A stretch of DNA of 64,000 bases. Origin: Gilvimarinus polysaccharolyticus. Its GTDB lineage: Bacteria > Pseudomonadota > Gammaproteobacteria > Pseudomonadales > Cellvibrionaceae. The notes under the pieces were generated by a model. It was not told the DNA's origin, did no database searches, and was given only the letters and a program-made list of their open reading frames with translations. Shown here in pieces: positions 31,567 through 41,171 of this stretch; position 1 is the stretch's first letter, and every line of letters starts with the position of its first letter. The stretch lies in assembly GCF_001187555.1 (NCBI RefSeq), contig NZ_LFIJ01000001.1:894169-958168 (forward strand). Direction: 5' to 3'. Both the position numbers and the translations under genes were made by a program.

Positions 31567-32370
31567 GTGCTTAAGCGGCTGCAAGCAAATATTAAATGGC
31601 GTCATAACGTTAAACCGGCCGCCGAAGCGGTGCCAGCCTTAACAGAGTGGTTCGCCACGGCACCGGGGCAGGCGCTGCTGGCTTGTGAAAAAGATGATAT
31701 CGATCAGGCACTTGCTTGCTTGTTCGGGTATCATTTATGCCAGCTTAGCGTGGCGCGCGGATTACGCTTGACTGGTAATAGTCGGATTGCCCATGCCTTT
31801 GCGCTTAATCCTTGTGCATCATCGGGCGGGGTAGAGGTGGGCTGTTGCGACTATGGCCGCTTGCCGTTGGCGCCGGAGTCGATCGATGTATTTGTATTGC
31901 ATCATGTGTTGGATTTTAGCCAGACGCCACACCAGCTGTTGGCCGAGGTCGCGCGTGCCACTATTGCTCGCGGTCACATCGTGATTGTAGGGTTTAATCC
32001 TTGGAGTATCGGTGGCGCTTTACGTTTGCTACGCGGCTGGTTTGGCCACCCTCCAGAGGGCGGGCATCAAAGCTTGCGCTGGGGGCGTCTACACGATTGG
32101 TGCAAGTTGCTAGATCTTGTACCCGTTAGCATAACGCGAGGCCAATTTTGGCCGCGTTCGAAAAGTAATGAACAGGTTGTTGAGGCTTGGTTGCGCCGTG
32201 TTGGCGCGCCGTGGGGTAATTACTATGCGGTAACGGTACGCAAAGATGTACCGGCCGTAATACCGCTTAAGCCGTGTTGGAACAACGTTGAATTAAGAGG
32301 GTTTGGTGCCGCCTCGGTGCCGAGCAAAGTGAGTCACGGCTCAAATCGTACAAAAAACATCAACAAATAG
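31567..32370 (+). CDS. yafS: YafS-like SAM-dependent methyltransferase
   Basis: The 267-residue product occupies the place of yafS between gloB and rnhA and has the class I methyltransferase late motifs: [14 protein letters not shown] and a strand-loop [12 protein letters not shown]. The glycine-rich SAM motif I is not obvious (the segment reads [11 protein letters not shown]), a degeneration I believe to be common in this family. Substrate unknown. GTG 31567 is preferred because GGAG lies six bases ahead; GTG 31555 is an alternative. It ends 10 bases before rnhA, so they are likely cotranscribed. Confidence 0.85.
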   Translation: MLKRLQANIKWRHNVKPAAEAVPALTEWFATAPGQALLACEKDDIDQALACLFGYHLCQLSVARGLRLTGNSRIAHAFALNPCASSGGVEVGCCDYGRLPLAPESIDVFVLHHVLDFSQTPHQLLAEVARATIARGHIVIVGFNPWSIGGALRLLRGWFGHPPEGGHQSLRWGRLHDWCKLLDLVPVSITRGQFWPRSKSNEQVVEAWLRRVGAPWGNYYAVTVRKDVPAVIPLKPCWNNVELRGFGAASVPSKVSHGSNRTKNINK

Positions 32371-32380
32371 TGGTAAGCAA

Positions 32381-32815
32381 TTGAAAACAGTAGAAATATA
32401 TACCGATGGTGCCTGTCGAGGAAATCCGGGTCCGGGGGGCTGGGGAGCCTTACTCCGATTTGATGGGCAAGAGAAAGAGCTGTGGGGCGGCGAACCTGAC
32501 ACCACCAATAACCGGATGGAGTTGAGCGCTGCCATTGAGGGTTTAAAAGCGCTGACAGAGCCTTGCGATGTTGTATTGACCACGGATTCACAATACGTGC
32601 GCAAAGGGATCACCGAGTGGCTGGAGGGTTGGAAGCGCAAAGGTTGGCGCACAGCCTCTAAGCAACCGGTTAAAAATGTAGATTTATGGCAGGCGCTGGA
32701 CGAGCAAAGCCGTCGCCATAAGATAGATTGGCGCTGGGTGAAAGGTCACAGCGGGCACGTCGAGAACGAGCGTGCAGATCAGCTGGCAAACCGTGGCATT
32801 GACCAATTACGTTAG
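32381..32815 (+). CDS. rnhA: Ribonuclease HI
   Basis: RNase HI removes RNA from RNA-DNA hybrids. The 144-residue protein has all four catalytic acids at standard positions: Asp 9 (Y-T-D-G), Glu 47 (R-M-E-L), Asp 69 (T-T-D-S) and Asp 133 (E-R-A-D), plus the basic handle with W-K-R-K-G-W-R. It begins with TTG 32381 (K-T-V-E-I-Y-T-D-G), which gives the normal family N-terminus; no ATG or GTG is available. dnaQ follows 42 bases downstream in the same direction. Confidence 0.97.
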   Translation: MKTVEIYTDGACRGNPGPGGWGALLRFDGQEKELWGGEPDTTNNRMELSAAIEGLKALTEPCDVVLTTDSQYVRKGITEWLEGWKRKGWRTASKQPVKNVDLWQALDEQSRRHKIDWRWVKGHSGHVENERADQLANRGIDQLR

Positions 32816-32857
32816 CGAGCACACCTCGAGCTAATCTTATTTTTACAGCGAGCTACT

Positions 32858-33616
32858 ATGAATACACCGGACAATACCGTCACCCGCCAGATCGTGCTCG
32901 ATACCGAGACGACCGGTTTAGAGTCGAGCCAAGGTCATCGTATTATCGAGATCGGTTGTGTCGAGGTGATCAACCGTAAATTAACGGGAAAGCACTACCA
33001 TCAATATATAAACCCCGAGCGCGAAATCGACGCCGGTGCCATGGCGGTACACGGCATTACCCCTGAGATGTTGGCCGATAAGCCGGTATTTTCGCAGATA
33101 CGCGACGATTTTATGGCCTTTATTGCCGGTGCCGAGTTAGTCATTCACAACGCTCCGTTTGATATTGGCTTTATTGATGCCGAGCTGCGCCGATTGGATT
33201 CGCGGCACAATACGGTGGCTTTAAATAACAGTATTGTCGACACGCTGCTTTTGGCGCGGGGTAAGCACCCGGGCCAAAAAAACAACCTTGATGCATTGTG
33301 TAAGCGTTACGGTGTTGATAACTCCCAGCGTGAATTGCATGGCGCGTTACTAGATGCCGAAATTTTAGCAGACGTTTATTTGTTAATGACCGGTGGTCAG
33401 ACTGCACTAATGCTGGGCGGTGGTGATGGCGGTGACGGCGGAGATGAGACCTCGGGTGCAGAAATTAAGCGCATTGATAGCAATCGTAAGCCATTACCGA
33501 TATTACCTGTTAGTGAGGATGAATTGGTATTGCATAACGCTAAACTCGAGTCGATCAACAAGGCCAGTGGCGGGCAGTGCTTATGGCTATCTGACGCCGA
33601 GGGTAAGCCCAGTTAA
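32858..33616 (+). CDS. dnaQ: DNA polymerase III epsilon subunit (3'-5' proofreading exonuclease)
   Basis: The 252-residue protein is the editing exonuclease of the replicative polymerase. It has Exo I L-D-T-E-T-T-G (Asp 15, Glu 17), Exo II with H-N-A-P-F-D-I-G-F, and Exo III with the H-x4-D pair in L-H-G-A-L-L-D-A. The C-terminal segment, which binds the alpha subunit, is preceded by a Gly/Asp-rich linker (about 188-200). Here rnhA and dnaQ run in the same direction, whereas in E. coli they are divergent. Confidence 0.96.
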   Translation: MNTPDNTVTRQIVLDTETTGLESSQGHRIIEIGCVEVINRKLTGKHYHQYINPEREIDAGAMAVHGITPEMLADKPVFSQIRDDFMAFIAGAELVIHNAPFDIGFIDAELRRLDSRHNTVALNNSIVDTLLLARGKHPGQKNNLDALCKRYGVDNSQRELHGALLDAEILADVYLLMTGGQTALMLGGGDGGDGGDETSGAEIKRIDSNRKPLPILPVSEDELVLHNAKLESINKASGGQCLWLSDAEGKPS

Positions 33617-33821
33617 ACCAACTAAAGGCTACAAATGATCATAAATGCGACTGCTTTGGCATCTGTTGATAAAGGTTTGAATGGTTAATTGAATTGTCTT
33701 AGAGTTTTGTAATAAGTTAATGTAGATTCTATAAAACGACATTAATGCATTGGTTGTACAACAAAAGAGCAGTCTGCGCCGGAGTGCGTAAGACGCCTCG
33801 ATCACCAGTAGGGAAATAACA

Positions 33822-35537
33822 GTGACTACAGACACCGCTGAACGTTTTAACTCATCTTCTTTAAAGCTGGTGCAAAATGAGCTGGTGGCGACTATCGAGT
33901 CGGCCGCCAATCGGCTTGAGCGCTTTGCATCAGACCCCGACGATGGCGAGCTACTGCAGCACTGTATCGACGAGATCAAACAAATTCGAGGTACGTTAAG
34001 CCTGTTGCAGTTGCGAGGTGTCGATACCTTGGCTAGCGAGCTGGTCGAGCATATTACCGATATCCCGCTGGGGGCAGGGCCTGCGACCCAAGAAAAACTC
34101 GAGCGTATTACCTCGGTGTTTTTTATCTTGCCGCGTTATTTAGAGTACTGCACCCAAACCGGCCGCAGTATGGCGGTTTTACTTATCCCGCATATTAATG
34201 ATTTGCGGGCGGCGCGGCGCGAGCCGGCTTTGCCGATGAGCTACTATTTTCAGGTTGATCTGGAGCAATGTCAGCGCCCAGAGCAAGCTGTGGCCGAGAT
34301 TCCTGAGGATTTCCGGCAATTTGTCCGCCGTATTCGGCACATGTACCAAGTGGCCATGCTCAGTGTTTTTCAGGGTAAACAAGTTAAGCCCTCGCTGGGT
34401 ATGATGGTGCGCGCATTAGAACGGCTTGATAGCGCTACTGCAGGGCGCCCGATGGCGCAGTTGTGGTGGGTTGGAGCCGAGATGATTAGCGCTATTGGCG
34501 ATGGGAAATTGCAACTTAATAAGTCTCGTAAGATGCTATTGGGGGCTATTGACCGCGAGTTTAAACGTGTTCAGTTTGAAGGTGATGTGGCTCTCGAGCG
34601 CTCAGCGGCGCCAGCGTTACTGAAAGAGTTGGTGTATCTTGTCGCCCTGGCGCACCATGATAGCCCCCGCGCTGAGACCATTTTAAAAGCTTACAATGTC
34701 AGTTTGTTGCCCTACAGCGAAGCCGAGCTACTGCGTGAGCAAGAGTATTTAAAAGGGCCTAGCGCTACCACCGTCAGCTCTATGACGGCAGTTTTGCAAG
34801 AGGAGCTACGGAGCAGTAAAAACATATTAGAACGGGCAGCACAGGGCGGCATTGAAATGCTGAAAGAGACCCCCGAGTTGCCTGAGACGCTGAAGAAGAT
34901 CGCCGAAATCCTCTCTGTTGTAGGTTTAGTCGCCCCAAGTAATTCGTTACGGGCTGAGATAGCTAAAATATCTGGCTGGCAAAACGGTACGATTGAAGCT
35001 AATCCCGACGATTTACTAGGGGTCGCCGATACTTTGCTGTATATCGAGAGCACGGTAAGCGGCTTGGCGAGAATGAATTTATCTGAAGAGAAGCTCGCAG
35101 CCCTGAACGCTTTGTCGCGTGAAGAAGTATTGTCAAATAGCCAAATCCACGAGGCCGAAACGCTGGTAATCGAGGAGGCTGAGTCGGGTTTGGCAATGAT
35201 TAAGCGTGCGCTTAATAGTTATTCTGAGTCTAACTATGATATAGCCCATATTAAAAATGTATCCTCAACACTGTCATCGGTGCGTGGTGGAATGCTGGTG
35301 TTGGCACTGCCTCGGGTTGCTAAAGTAGTTGCTGCCTGTGAGCAGTTTGTTAACGAAGCCTTACTGGGTAACGAGCAATTACCCGCGGTGCAGCATTTAC
35401 TCGAAACCTTTGCCGATGCGGTTATTAGTCTAGAGTACTACTTAGACGCGATAAAATCTGAGAAAAATGCTGACACCGATGTGCTAAAAATCGCCGAAGA
35501 AAGCTTGCAAGCATTAGGCTTTCCGGTAGATTCATGA
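33822..35537 (+). CDS. Protein resembling the N-terminal Hpt-like part of ChpA/PilL
   Basis: The 571-residue, mostly helical protein opens with a segment (about 8-75) similar in pattern to the first domains of the chemosensory pili histidine kinase ChpA: V-Q-N-E-L-V-A-T-I-E...L-Q-H-C-I-D-E-I-K-Q-I-R-G-T-L. As in those non-phosphorylated Hpt-like domains, the H-x-x-K-G phosphoacceptor is missing, with I-R-G in its place. No kinase, CheW or receiver domain follows, so this is a free-standing scaffold-like piece. GTG 33822 is preceded by AGGGA. Function unknown; a role in twitching or surface signalling is only a guess. nudC begins 16 bases after the stop, and the two may be cotranscribed. Confidence 0.6.
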   Translation: MTTDTAERFNSSSLKLVQNELVATIESAANRLERFASDPDDGELLQHCIDEIKQIRGTLSLLQLRGVDTLASELVEHITDIPLGAGPATQEKLERITSVFFILPRYLEYCTQTGRSMAVLLIPHINDLRAARREPALPMSYYFQVDLEQCQRPEQAVAEIPEDFRQFVRRIRHMYQVAMLSVFQGKQVKPSLGMMVRALERLDSATAGRPMAQLWWVGAEMISAIGDGKLQLNKSRKMLLGAIDREFKRVQFEGDVALERSAAPALLKELVYLVALAHHDSPRAETILKAYNVSLLPYSEAELLREQEYLKGPSATTVSSMTAVLQEELRSSKNILERAAQGGIEMLKETPELPETLKKIAEILSVVGLVAPSNSLRAEIAKISGWQNGTIEANPDDLLGVADTLLYIESTVSGLARMNLSEEKLAALNALSREEVLSNSQIHEAETLVIEEAESGLAMIKRALNSYSESNYDIAHIKNVSSTLSSVRGGMLVLALPRVAKVVAACEQFVNEALLGNEQLPAVQHLLETFADAVISLEYYLDAIKSEKNADTDVLKIAEESLQALGFPVDS

Positions 35538-35553
35538 GCGGACTCCCGTATTT

Positions 35554-36381
35554 GTGAGTGAAAGTAACGTCGCGGGCACTGATTACTATTGGCCGGTTGT
35601 TGCGGGTAAGTTATGGCTACCCGCCGGTCGGCCCGCGCTTATTCGTCCCGCTGACTGCAGTGCGTGTTTTCGTATAGATCTACCGCAGGACCAAAATACC
35701 GTAAATAATGATGCGCGGCGCCATTGGATTGCGCTATCGGACGAGCCGCAATGGCTAGCGCAAGAGCACTGGGTTAATCTGCGTGACTTGCTTGATGAGC
35801 TGAGCCCAGCTGATATGTATTGGGCCGGTCGCGCCCTGCAAATTGGCCATTGGTGGCATCAACACAAATTTTGTTCAAGCTGCGCCAGGGCATTGCCAGC
35901 CCCCGCCCCCGAGCTACTGACCAAAGGCGAGATAGTCCGCATTTGTACCGCCTGCCAGACCCGCTACTACCCAACCCCAAGCCCTTGCATTATTGTGCTA
36001 GTTACTAACGGCGAGTACTGTTTGTTGGCGCAACATCAGCGTTCGCGCACTGGGACTTATTCGGCACTGGCGGGCTTTGTCGAGGCAGGTGAACCGATAG
36101 AGCAAACGGTAGAAAGAGAGGTGCTTGAAGAGGTTGGACTAACAGTTAAGCAGCTTGAGTATGTAACCAGTCAAAGCTGGCCTTTTCCGGCACAGTTGAT
36201 GCTCGGTTTTTACGCGCAATACGATAGCGGTGCTATAGTGCCGCAACTTGATGAGATTCGAGAGGCGCACTGGTACCATTACAGTGAATTACCCAAGGTG
36301 CCGCCAGCAGGGACTATTGCACGACAACTGATTGATGGTTTTATACATCGCTGTGAAATGGCTGCCAGTGAGCAGCGTTAA
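35554..36381 (+). CDS. nudC: NADH pyrophosphatase / NAD-capped RNA decapping Nudix hydrolase
   Basis: The 275-residue protein has the NudC layout: an N-terminal domain, a zinc ribbon (C-S-S-C near 107-110 and C-T-A-C near 129-132), and a Nudix domain with a complete Nudix box, G-F-V-E-A-G-E-P-I-E beginning near 170 and ending R-E-V-L-E-E-V-G. The NudC-specific segment usually written SQPWPFPxS here reads S-Q-S-W-P-F-P-A-Q, with Pro to Ser and Ser to Ala/Gln changes, but its W-P-F-P core is kept. NudC splits NAD(H) into NMN(H) and AMP and removes NAD caps from RNA. GTG 35554 starts it. Confidence 0.92.
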   Translation: MSESNVAGTDYYWPVVAGKLWLPAGRPALIRPADCSACFRIDLPQDQNTVNNDARRHWIALSDEPQWLAQEHWVNLRDLLDELSPADMYWAGRALQIGHWWHQHKFCSSCARALPAPAPELLTKGEIVRICTACQTRYYPTPSPCIIVLVTNGEYCLLAQHQRSRTGTYSALAGFVEAGEPIEQTVEREVLEEVGLTVKQLEYVTSQSWPFPAQLMLGFYAQYDSGAIVPQLDEIREAHWYHYSELPKVPPAGTIARQLIDGFIHRCEMAASEQR

Positions 36382-36408
36382 GCGTATTGGCTCAGGAGGC
36401 CGATAACT

Positions 36409-37062
36409 ATGGTTTATAGTGCAATTGCGGTGGGAGCGGCTTTATGTTGCCTACTTGTCGCTTATTCGGCCGCTAAATTACTTTTTAAAGACTCTTGGGT
36501 GCTTGGTTGGTTGCGCGGTATGTTTGGCTTGGCCTTACTTGCTTTGGCGGTGTTGTTTGCTTTTGTTGCGCTAGATATTTTTAGTTATCGTCAAATCCAA
36601 AAAGAGCATATGGTGGCGACCTTGAGTTTTGAGAAGGTCAAAGATGCTCTTTATAACGTCACGGTTGCTGACGAGCAGGGTCAAGAACAAAAGTATCAAA
36701 TTGCCGGTGATCAATGGCAGTTAGACGCACGTATTATTAAATGGAAGGGCGTTGTTGCCAATTGGGGGGTAAAGCCTGGTTACCGCCTCGATCGACTGAG
36801 TGGTCGTTACTACTCATTAGAGCAAGAGCGCACAGCAGAGCGCACGGTGTATTCGTTTCATGAAAGTCGTTATGGTGTCGATGTTTGGCATTGGCTTCGT
36901 GAGGGTAGAGATTCGTTGCCGGTCGTCGATGCTGTCTACGGTAGTGCAACGTATTTACCTATGGCCGATGGGGCATTGTTTGAGGTCAGTTTGTCGGGTA
37001 CAGGTTTAGTTACCCGCCCATTGAATGATTCTGCCCGAGAAGCGGTCGGCGATTGGCGGTAA
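36409..37062 (+). CDS. Conserved inner membrane protein of unknown function
   Basis: A 217-residue protein with two N-terminal membrane helices (about 3-25 and 32-57) and a soluble region of about 150 residues beginning S-Y-R-Q-I-Q-K-E-H, rich in strands and aromatic residues. Relatives in gammaproteobacteria are sometimes labelled cation/multidrug efflux pump, which two helices do not support. ATG 36409 has a strong AGGAGG about ten bases upstream. It sits between nudC and sohB, both in the same direction, with 83 bases before sohB. Confidence 0.75.
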   Translation: MVYSAIAVGAALCCLLVAYSAAKLLFKDSWVLGWLRGMFGLALLALAVLFAFVALDIFSYRQIQKEHMVATLSFEKVKDALYNVTVADEQGQEQKYQIAGDQWQLDARIIKWKGVVANWGVKPGYRLDRLSGRYYSLEQERTAERTVYSFHESRYGVDVWHWLREGRDSLPVVDAVYGSATYLPMADGALFEVSLSGTGLVTRPLNDSAREAVGDWR

Positions 37063-37145
37063 ACCTAAGTGCCAAGTGTTGTAAAAACAGAAATGTAAAA
37101 AACCAACCATACAGAACGCATATTGAAATAGGGGAGTAAATTTTT

Positions 37146-38216
37146 TTGGAATTTCTAGCAAGTTACGGAATGTTTTTAGCAAAGGCCGTTACCATCGTAA
37201 TCGCTTTTGCTATTGTTTTAGCGCTTATACTTAGTGGTAAGCAGCGCGGCTCGGATAAGGGCCATATTGAAGTGACTAAACTTAATGATACGTTCGATGA
37301 GTATTCAGAGACTATAAAGCTTGAAGTGCTAGATTCAGCCGTCCTTAAGTTAGAGCAAAAGCTTAAAAAGAAAAAAGAAAAACAATTACAAAAAGACAAA
37401 AAGCGTGAGTTAAAAGCCGCTGGCAATAAGTCAGATGCCTCACCTGCAAGCGATAGCGCGCGCAAACGGATATTTGTTTTAAATTTCGATGGCGATATAA
37501 AAGCCTCTGCTAATGCTAGTTTACGCGAAGAAATCACTGCAGTGCTGGGTGTTGCAACAGAGCGTGACGAGGTGGTGGTGAATCTTGAAAGCGGTGGCGG
37601 CATGGTGCATAGCTATGGTTTGGCCGCAAGTCAGTTGACACGTTTCACCGAACGTAAAATACCCTTAACAGTGTGTGTCGATAAAGTAGCAGCCAGTGGT
37701 GGTTACATGATGGCCTGTGTAGCCGATAAAATTGTTGCCGCTCCGTTTGCCGTACTGGGCTCTATTGGCGTTGTGGCGCAGCTACCTAACTTCCATCGGT
37801 TGTTAAAGAAGAATGACATTGATTACGAGATGTTTACCGCTGGTGAATATAAGCGCACAGTAACGATGTTTGGTGAGAACACGGACAAAGGACGTGAAAA
37901 ATTCACCGATGACTTGGAACAGACGCATGTACTTTTTAAAGCCTTTGTGAACGAAAATCGGCCGGCAGTTGATGTGGATAAAGTGGCCACTGGTGAAATC
38001 TGGTATGGCTCTAAAGCGCTAGAAATGCAACTGATTGATCAGATTCAAACCAGCGATGGTTACCTTTGGGCGCAACATCCCGATAGCGATATTTTCTTGG
38101 TTGAGTTTGCGCATAAGAAGTCATTGCCCGAGCGTTTAGGTGTTGCCGCTGAGCTTTCGCTCGAACGTATGTTTAGCCGTTTGATCACTCTTGTGCAACC
38201 AAAGCGTTGGTTTTAA
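37146..38216 (+). CDS. sohB: Inner membrane peptidase SohB (S49 family)
   Basis: A 356-residue signal-peptide-peptidase-like protease. One N-terminal membrane helix (about 11-30) is followed by a strongly basic linker of Lys repeats (about 65-95) and the S49 catalytic domain. The Ser-Lys dyad is Ser 184 in V-A-A-S-G-G-Y and Lys 236 in G-E-Y-K-R-T, 52 residues apart as in E. coli SohB. The start is TTG 37146 (E-F-L-A-S-Y-G-M-F), with GGGGAG eight bases upstream; E. coli SohB begins the same way. The natural substrate is unknown. Confidence 0.94.
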   Translation: MEFLASYGMFLAKAVTIVIAFAIVLALILSGKQRGSDKGHIEVTKLNDTFDEYSETIKLEVLDSAVLKLEQKLKKKKEKQLQKDKKRELKAAGNKSDASPASDSARKRIFVLNFDGDIKASANASLREEITAVLGVATERDEVVVNLESGGGMVHSYGLAASQLTRFTERKIPLTVCVDKVAASGGYMMACVADKIVAAPFAVLGSIGVVAQLPNFHRLLKKNDIDYEMFTAGEYKRTVTMFGENTDKGREKFTDDLEQTHVLFKAFVNENRPAVDVDKVATGEIWYGSKALEMQLIDQIQTSDGYLWAQHPDSDIFLVEFAHKKSLPERLGVAAELSLERMFSRLITLVQPKRWF

Positions 38217-38345
38217 GAGGTTTTTTAATTTAAACACTAGCTCGGTTTTAGGGCTAATGTTTGCTTTGCTCAATGCTTGTGGTCGAGTTTAAAGAGTCAG
38301 CGATAATCGCGGCCAAACGATTACCTTATTAGCTGGAGAATCGCT

Positions 38346-39344
38346 ATGCAAGAGTACCGCGCACTTCGTATACACCGCGATGCTAATGATACATTTAGTG
38401 TTGCGATCGAGTCTGTTGCAGCCGCGACCTTACCTGACGGCGATATTCTCGTGCGCGTGCACTACAGCGATCTAAATTATAAAGACGCGCTCGGAGCGAC
38501 GGGTAACCCAGGTGTAAGCCGTAACTTCCCCCATACTCCGGGTATAGATGCCGCTGGGGTGGTTGTGGAGGATGCTACGGGGCAATATCGGCCCGGCGAT
38601 CGTATTTTAATTAGTGGCTACGACTTTGGCATGAATAGCCCTGGAGGTCTCGCGGAGTATTGCCGAGTACCACTGCAGTGGACGTGTCCGTGTCCGCCAC
38701 AATTAGATTTACGCGAAGCCATGATTTATGGCACGGCAGGGCTTACGGCCGCTATGTGTTTCGACAAGCTGGCGCGACTGCAGCATAAAGCTATTAACGA
38801 AACTCGCCTGTTAATCAGTGGGGCATCTGGTGGGGTAGGGTCGCTGGCTATAGCAATGGCAGCCAAGCTTGGCTATCAAGTTGTTGCAATGAGTGGCAAA
38901 GCCCACGCTCATAAACGCTTATATGAATTGGGCGCGACGGAAGTGGTTGCAGCTGATGAGTGGTTGCTGGCCAATAAAAAAGCTTTATTAAGGCCTAGCT
39001 GGGATTGTGCCATTGATACTTTAGGTGGGGACGCATTGTTTAACATCATTAAAGCGACTGAGCGAGAAGGCTCAGTAGTGGCTTGCGGATTGGCCGCCAA
39101 TGCCGGTTTTTCCGCCACCGTGTATCCCTTTATTTTACGCGGTGTGGCGTTGCTTGGAGTAGACTCGGCAGAGCAGCCAAACGATTACAAGTGCAAACTT
39201 TGGCTGCGCCTTGCTACCGACCTTAAGCCCGCCGCGCTTAAAAGCATGTGTGAGGAAGTATCTTTAGAGCAAGTGCCAAATATTTTAGAAAAAATGCGTG
39301 CAGGTGATTCTCAGGGACGTTATCTGGTTCGTATTGCTGATTAA
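38346..39344 (+). CDS. acuI: YhdH/AcuI-type acrylyl-CoA reductase (zinc-free MDR oxidoreductase)
   Basis: A 332-residue medium-chain dehydrogenase/reductase. Visible are the GroES-like N-terminal half ([10 protein letters not shown] and G-I-D-A-A-G-V-V), the cofactor domain motif S-G-A-S-G-G-V-G-S, and G-A-T-E-V-V. Structural-zinc cysteines are missing, as in the YhdH/YhfP group. Characterised members reduce acryloyl-CoA to propionyl-CoA with NADPH. ATG 38346 follows GGAG by seven bases. msrA follows 17 bases later in the same direction. The acrylyl-CoA assignment is from the family, not proven here. Confidence 0.85.
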   Translation: MQEYRALRIHRDANDTFSVAIESVAAATLPDGDILVRVHYSDLNYKDALGATGNPGVSRNFPHTPGIDAAGVVVEDATGQYRPGDRILISGYDFGMNSPGGLAEYCRVPLQWTCPCPPQLDLREAMIYGTAGLTAAMCFDKLARLQHKAINETRLLISGASGGVGSLAIAMAAKLGYQVVAMSGKAHAHKRLYELGATEVVAADEWLLANKKALLRPSWDCAIDTLGGDALFNIIKATEREGSVVACGLAANAGFSATVYPFILRGVALLGVDSAEQPNDYKCKLWLRLATDLKPAALKSMCEEVSLEQVPNILEKMRAGDSQGRYLVRIAD

Positions 39345-39361
39345 CAAACAAGAGGTTGGTT

Positions 39362-40003
39362 ATGTCTTTTGGCCGCAATAAATCTGAAATACCATCACCA
39401 GAACAAGCTTTATCTGGACGCGACACGGCCATGCAAGTGTCTCAGTTACATGCGGTAAATGGCAATTCTATAAAGCCGCCTTTTCCCGCTGGTTACTCGC
39501 AGTTTTTAGTAGGGCTTGGTTGTTTTTGGGGGGCAGAACGATTGTTTTGGCAAACCCTCGGTGTTTACACAACCGCAGTTGGTTATGCCGGTGGTTACAC
39601 CCCCAACCCTACTTACCAAGAGGTTTGTAGTGGCATGACAGGCCACAACGAAGTGGTATTGGTTGTTTTTAATCCGGCAGAGGTGAGCTTTAATAAACTG
39701 CTAACAATATTTTGGGAGGCACATGACCCCACCCAAGGTATGCGACAAGGCAACGATAGTGGTACGCAGTATCGTTCGGGCTTGTATTTGCTAACCGATG
39801 AACAGGTGGTCGCGGCAGAACAAAGTTTAAAGCAGTATCAGGCAGCGTTGAGCGCGGCAGGTCGAGGTGAAATAACAACAGAGATAAAAACCGGTGTTGA
39901 TTTTTATTACGCAGAAACCTATCACCAGCAGTACTTAGCAAAAAATCCCAATGGTTATTGTGGTTTGGCCGGCACCGGTGTCAGTTGCGCAAGTACCGCC
40001 TAA
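39362..40003 (+). CDS. msrA: Peptide methionine sulfoxide reductase MsrA
   Basis: MsrA repairs methionine-S-sulfoxide in proteins. The 213-residue protein has the catalytic cysteine in G-C-F-W-G-A-E (Cys 54) and the family blocks [13 protein letters not shown] and [12 protein letters not shown]. Two C-terminal cysteines (in N-G-Y-C-G and V-S-C-A) can resolve the disulfide. It is the longer, E. coli-like form with a 45-residue N-terminal extension. ATG 39362 is preceded by AGAGG. A bidirectional terminator follows, shared with convergent cysH. Confidence 0.96.
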   Translation: MSFGRNKSEIPSPEQALSGRDTAMQVSQLHAVNGNSIKPPFPAGYSQFLVGLGCFWGAERLFWQTLGVYTTAVGYAGGYTPNPTYQEVCSGMTGHNEVVLVVFNPAEVSFNKLLTIFWEAHDPTQGMRQGNDSGTQYRSGLYLLTDEQVVAAEQSLKQYQAALSAAGRGEITTEIKTGVDFYYAETYHQQYLAKNPNGYCGLAGTGVSCASTA

Positions 40004-40027
40004 GTGTTTATCCGCAGATTGTTTTAC

Positions 40028-40060
40028 AAAAAAGGCTTAGCGTATTGCTAAGCCTTTTTT
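40028..40060. terminator. Bidirectional terminator between msrA and cysH
   Basis: AAAAAAGGCTTAGC pairs with its exact complement across 5 bases (GTATT). The A-run and T-run on its two sides serve both msrA (+) and cysH (-). Confidence 0.88.
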
Positions 40061-40103
40061 TATTTTAATTTATAATTTTAGGGGTGTTGCTTGGCTTTTA
40101 ATC

Positions 40104-40841
40104 TTACTCGGCGTCAGCTGCGGCGATATTGTTAGCGTGCAAGCCGCATTCTTTTTTAGTGGCTTCTTCCCACCACCAACGACCTTCGCGTTCATGTTGG
40201 CCGGGGCCGACAGGGCGTGTGCATGGCTCGCAGCCAATCGAAATAAAGCCCTGGTCGTGTAGCGGGTTGTAAGGCGCCTCATACATGCGTATGTAATTCC
40301 AAACTTCTTCAGAGCTCCAGTTTGCCAGCGGATTAAATTTCGTTAGCGTGTCGCCTGGGCGCGCAAATGCTAGATCATCTTGGATCACTGGAATGTCGGC
40401 GCGAGTGCCCGGACTTTGATCTTTACGCTGCCCGGTGATCCATGCGTCTACTTCGAGCAGTTTTTTACGTAACGGGGCAATTTTACGAATCCCGCAGCAT
40501 TCTTTATGGGTGTCTTCATAAAAGCTAAATAAGCCCTTTGCTTTTACCAGTGCTCGCACTGCATCGCCATCGGGCGAGACAACATCTATTTCGATACCGT
40601 AATGTTTGCGTACGGTTTCGATAAATTGATAGGTCTCGGCGTGTAGTCGGCCGGTATCGAGACAAAAAACTTGAATGTCGGGCCGAATGCGGCTTGCCAT
40701 ATCAATCAAGGCAACGTCCTCGGCACCACTAAAAGAGATGGCTATGTTGTCAAACTGCTCAAGCGCATAACGCATGATCCGGTAGGGGCTCTGTCCTTGT
40801 AGTTCGGTCTCGATGTTGACGATATCAATGTTGTTAGTCAT
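40104..40841 (-). CDS. cysH: Adenylyl-sulfate (APS) reductase, iron-sulfur type CysH
   Basis: It reduces activated sulfate to sulfite in assimilation. The 245-residue protein has the four cysteines of the [4Fe-4S] APS reductases, C-C at 115-116 and C-x-x-C at 204-207, plus the catalytic cysteine in E-C-G-L-H (Cys 232). E. coli-type PAPS reductase lacks the first four, so this enzyme should use APS directly. The P-loop-like S-F-S-G-A-E-D and the L-D-T-G-R-L substrate loop are present. It is divergent from thrH across a 424-base gap, the arrangement also known in Pseudomonas. Confidence 0.95.
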   Translation of the reverse strand: MTNNIDIVNIETELQGQSPYRIMRYALEQFDNIAISFSGAEDVALIDMASRIRPDIQVFCLDTGRLHAETYQFIETVRKHYGIEIDVVSPDGDAVRALVKAKGLFSFYEDTHKECCGIRKIAPLRKKLLEVDAWITGQRKDQSPGTRADIPVIQDDLAFARPGDTLTKFNPLANWSSEEVWNYIRMYEAPYNPLHDQGFISIGCEPCTRPVGPGQHEREGRWWWEEATKKECGLHANNIAAADAE

Positions 40842-41057
40842 GCACGGGCCTTTGGCTATCGGTTGTGGGTGGTCAATAAGTTCTGACCGCCTCGGGTGTC
40901 ATTTTAGTGCGCAGAAGGATACCAGAGCCGTTCGCAGCTGCCCAATAACGCTCTTATATTAATTTATAACCGATCATTATTAGTCTGTGGAACGTTGGTT
41001 GCCATTTGCTCGCTTAGTCTAATAAATAGCCATATGTGCTGGGTAAGGTTCATGCCG

Positions 41058-41078
41058 CCTACAAGATGTAGGTTTTTT
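41058..41078 (+). terminator. Terminator-like hairpin upstream of thrH
   Basis: CCTACA-AGA-TGTAGG is followed directly by TTTTTT. The stem is short (6 bp) but the format is that of an intrinsic terminator on the + strand, although no + gene precedes it for a kilobase. It may end a small RNA or act as a leader attenuator. Confidence 0.45.
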
Positions 41079-41107
41079 CTCGAGTAAAATAGGCGTTTTC
41101 TTATTTC

Positions 41108-41140
41108 ATATAGCAAGCGGTAAAGTCGTATTTGCTATAT
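41108..41140. repeat. Inverted repeat upstream of thrH, possible operator
   Basis: ATATAGCAA (41108-41116) and TTGCTATAT (41132-41140) are exact reverse complements, 15 bases apart, giving half-site centres 24 bases apart. Confidence 0.45.
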
Positions 41141-41171
41141 AAATACTGTATTTTCCTTTTCTTTTAATCTA

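Noticed and set aside
36409-37062. Naming this gene a multidrug efflux pump as some relatives are labelled
   Set aside because: Two membrane helices and a soluble domain do not make a known efflux pump; left as unknown.
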